NCBI GenBank assembly: GCA_905182985.1 | Contig: CAJJDN010000173.1 | Coordinates: 95,727 to 159,726, forward strand | Length of the DNA: 64,000 nt | Source: Paramecium sonneborni | Lineage: Eukaryota; Ciliophora; Oligohymenophorea; Peniculida; Parameciidae | Direction of reading: 5' to 3' | Position numbers and translations under genes: made by a program | Notes under the pieces: model-generated | What the model saw: only the letters and a program-made list of their open reading frames with translations | What the model was told of the DNA's origin: nothing | Database searches by the model: none | Part shown: piece by piece, positions 60,801-64,000 of the stretch | Position numbering within the stretch: position 1 is the first letter of the stretch | Layout: each line of letters opens with the position of its first letter

Positions 60801-63800
60801 CTCACAGGCATTAAAACAAAATCTGTATGTTCTAATTAAGGATAACTATTAATAATTTCATCATCTTAAAGATATTGGGTATCAAAATCTAATGAGAATA
60901 ATTCAGTATCAAATTCAGTAGGGTTTTTAATTTCTAATATAGAATGAGCAAATTTATCATATGGTAAGATTGGTCCTATATTAATCAATGAAGGATTGAA
61001 TTATAAATTAATACTTGTACCAGTACCTTTAAGATTTAAAATATAGGGTGTAGCATTTTCTTTAATATTTAAAGTGAACTTTTAGGAGTAATTTCTTTCA
61101 ATTAATGGAGTAAAATGTGCTTCAACCAATTATTTATCTCCTGATTTAATGATACCACTATTTGGAACTAAAACAAATCTTGGTTCTTCTTTTTTATCAG
61201 CAGTCAATTCTTGTCTAGTAGATTATGACCATTCACAATCAATTTCTTTATCATTTACAAATCTCAAGAAAATGATTTTCTTTTATCCAATAAGAACTTT
61301 TCCAAAATCGATTTAACCATCAGCAGAATTCTCAATTACAATTTATGGAATAGTGATATTGGCAACTAATTCTAGATGAAACTTTGGTCCCTTCTTCAAT
61401 TCAATAGGCACAACAGTTTTTGTAGGACCAAATCCCATATTCTTTTTTGTTTAATATTAAATATTCAAAGTGATGTTAGCACCACTAGGTAAATTCAAAA
61501 CTCTTTCTGGAACAATATTGTAACCTTAAGGTTTGAAATACTTACCATCTAAAACAAATTCAACTGGGAGTGTTCCAGGATTATTGATTGTTATTGTTTT
61601 TTATCGAATAGAATTTAAAACCACATTTCCAAAATCACAAATATAAGTAGCCAAAATTACATTATCATAAAACTTTTCTTTTTAATCTCTTGAGTGTGTT
61701 CTCTCATCTTATTTATCTAAAACAGTTTTTTTAATTTATTCACAAAATACAAATCTATCTATATCTCTTTCTACCTCTAATTATACTTATTCTAAAGTCT
61801 TAACTTAAACTTTTTAATTAGATGTTTTAGCTAATAATTAAGCTCTCTTAATTTAATTTTCTAAATCAGCTTTTTTCTTTGTAATTTCAACATCAAATTT
61901 TTATTAAAATAATGGATTCTCTGCTCTAGGTAATTAGACAACCATAGAAGGATAGACACCTCTACCTATAATAGTAATTGGTTCTGGTTCATAATATCCT
62001 ATTTACACCAATATTATTTCTTTGAATTCAGCAGGTATAACAGGAGAGACTCTTACTGTGATTCTAAGTTTCTCTCCTCCTGCAATTTTTCCATTTTATG
62101 GTTATACATCTACAAATCCTTTCTTTTTAACATGTCTTAAATCTATTTTAAATTCGAATGTAACCTTTCCTGTATTTTCAATTGTAAATTCTCTAGAAAC
62201 CCACTCACAAAATCTCACATCACCTAATTCAATTAAAGTTGTGCTCATTTTAGAAGATAATAAACTACTATCACCAACTAAAGTAACTTCATATTCAGGA
62301 CCACCATCTACATGACAAACTGCTGTAGTTTTAAATCTCTATCCTCCAATTGCATTATAAACAAATTCAACTTATTCTTCTGAACCAGGTTCCATATATC
62401 CACTTAATGGTAAAATATCAAATATTTCATTTATTGGTATATTTGGTTATTATCCTTATGTTGATAATTCCTCACTTACAAATGTCCATTCATAATTTAA
62501 TGCCATCTCACTTTAATTTTTCATCGTCATTACCATCTTTTTAGTTGTATCATATAAAATAGAACCAAAATTAATTAAGTTTGTTTCCATAATTAAATTT
62601 GGAAAATGTACTTAACCAATTAAATCAATCAAATCCTTATGAGGATGTTCATAATGAGATAATTATAATTTTCCTTCTAAATCTCCTGATTTACGATCAG
62701 ATTTAAAAGCAGGATCAAAATCAATTCTAACAACTGCATTTTTTCCAGGATTCAATTATAATTTATCCTAATTGACTGTAAAAGGTTATTAACACTTTAA
62801 ATCAAAATTAACTGGTAGAGGACAAGCACAAGTGATTTCTAGATTTTTTGATATAGGCATAAACGGAACACCCTTTTCCCAAGAATATTTAAAGAAAAGT
62901 TTTCTCTCTGAAAATTGTAATGTTGGTTAAATGAAATCACCTTCAATTGTAGTAGCAAATAATAGATTAGCCTTTCTTTCTGTTCCAATAGTTGAATTTA
63001 ACATAAATATCTCTTATATCTTACCCTTTTTTTGAGAATATCCTCTAAATTAAAACATAATACCATGTTTAGGTGGTAATACAATAGTATCAGGAGCAAT
63101 AGAGAATACTGATTCTTCTTCTGGTGGAGGAGGTGCTTTATTATTATTATTATTATTATTTTTTTAATCTTAATCTTCTTTCTTTTATTACGGTTTTTTT
63201 TAAGTCCATTATAATTTTTATTATTTCCTTCCTTTATTTTCTACAAAGATTTCTTTAGTAACTTTTCTATGAGTATAATTAACTCCCATATTAACAGATG
63301 ATAAATCATCTTTACAAAATATTGTAGAACCTATGCCTTTAGCTTTTAATTAAACTTCAACATCCTCACCTTCTTTGATTACAAAATGAAGCACATCAGA
63401 AACCTTAACAGCATCATCAGCACTACAAAGAACTTCAATTTCACAACTTTCTTTTGGTTTAATAATTCCATGTTTTTAGATTGGTTTAAATATAGATATT
63501 TTATTTTTTGTAAATGCATGGAAATCAGCTTCAATATCACTATCATTAGTTAAAGTTAATTTGAGAGAATAATCCTTTAAAACTTCAACATTTCCAAAAT
63601 CTAACTCTGTTTTAGATGTTTTTACTTTAGGTCCTTCTGAAAATGCTACTATTGTTATTACATGTGGTTATCCATTATTAGTTCCTACAATGTTAATTTA
63701 TAAAGGTAAAGTAATATCAGATAATTTTTTAGTTGTCAATGTTACCTCTAAAGACATAGTAGAATTACCATTAATCTTACCACTTGATGGTTCTACTGTA

Positions 63801-64000
63801 TAATCAGCTAAAACTTTATATTCATCATTTTAAGGTAATACTACAAATTTAGCAGGTAATTCAGATGTATTAATTAAATCAACTCTTGATTTACAAGGAT
63901 TTCTTAAAAATACTTTTTAATCCTCTCCTTTATTAAAAGCCAATCTATCACTAGGTCTTAATTCTACTCTTGGTGCTTAACAATCAGCTGTAATTGGAAT
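51841..64000 (-). CDS. HYDIN: HYDIN-like axonemal central-pair protein (5' end outside window)
   Basis: HYDIN is a giant protein of the C2 projection of the ciliary central pair. About 4,000 codons lie in the window; the N-terminal part is beyond 64000. Introns seen near the 3' end: 52849-52873, 52174-52202 and 51964-51991 (25, 29 and 28 nt). The protein is a long series of ~100-residue MSP/ASH beta domains, each with a DFG-x-V or NFGxV/L strand (LDFGNVEV, INFGSILY, CDFGNVVL, IDFGKVLI, LDFGSVKV, INFGPIQF, VNFGPLLV). About 1,140 residues in, a P-loop IMGPPKCGKTHLANYLEQ (60550-60597) marks the adenylate-kinase-like insert typical of HYDIN. Lys/Pro/Gln-rich linkers follow (59650-60100, 57440-57560). 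The end GRLIISCGDLPQWVFYLQGE matches the HYDIN C-terminal style. This is the longest gene here. Confidence 0.95.

Overview
The window reads as somatic (macronuclear) DNA of a ciliate, most likely Paramecium or a close relative. Three things seen directly support this. TAA and TAG are sense codons (glutamine by family alignment) in every conserved gene, and TGA is the only stop. Nearly every gene holds tiny GT-AG introns of 22-34 nt, most of them 23-28 nt. Genes are packed tens of bases apart in a very AT-rich sequence. For most multi-exon genes I checked that removing the introns I name leaves a length divisible by three, with one TGA at the end. Species cannot be named from this.

Layout. 1-5.8 kb: start of an organelle-type methionyl-tRNA synthetase, a membrane protein, a decayed region with weak repeats, and a coiled-coil protein. 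7-16 kb: a Myb-like protein, a TPR protein, several coiled-coil or disordered unknown proteins, and a Rab-like GTPase with a broken frame. 16-25 kb: Ddi1 (ubiquitin-like, retropepsin, polyglutamine, UBA), a C2-like coiled-coil protein, a secreted cysteine-containing protein and a calcium-dependent protein kinase. 25-33 kb: a histone H1-like protein, a NIMA-related kinase, two short related unknowns, an HMG-box protein, Mago nashi, citrate synthase and a tryparedoxin-like protein. 33-40 kb: a large multi-pass membrane protein resembling the ciliate TmcB/PAS family. 39.6-51 kb: a Not4-like RNA-binding protein, a MORN protein with a kinase-like remnant, tRNA-Val(UAC), coiled-coil proteins, a RING/B-box/LRR protein, a small membrane protein and another protein kinase. 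51.8-64 kb: the C-terminal ~4,000 residues of HYDIN, an axonemal central-pair protein with a P-loop domain, running off the right edge.

Three single-N gaps (20146, 37621, 47026) are each flanked by a directly repeated segment (1,185, 1,073/1,068 and 1,185 bp). These look like unmerged overlapping contig ends, not biological duplications. They create false truncated gene copies and interrupt the TmcB-like gene.

Genes are independent transcription units with no operon logic. Shared themes are the cilium and cytoskeleton (HYDIN, many coiled-coil proteins, NEK and calcium-dependent kinases), chromatin (H1, HMG, Myb), RNA control (Mago, Not4) and mitochondrial metabolism (citrate synthase, MetRS). 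I found no CRISPR array, transposon, rRNA or telomere repeat.
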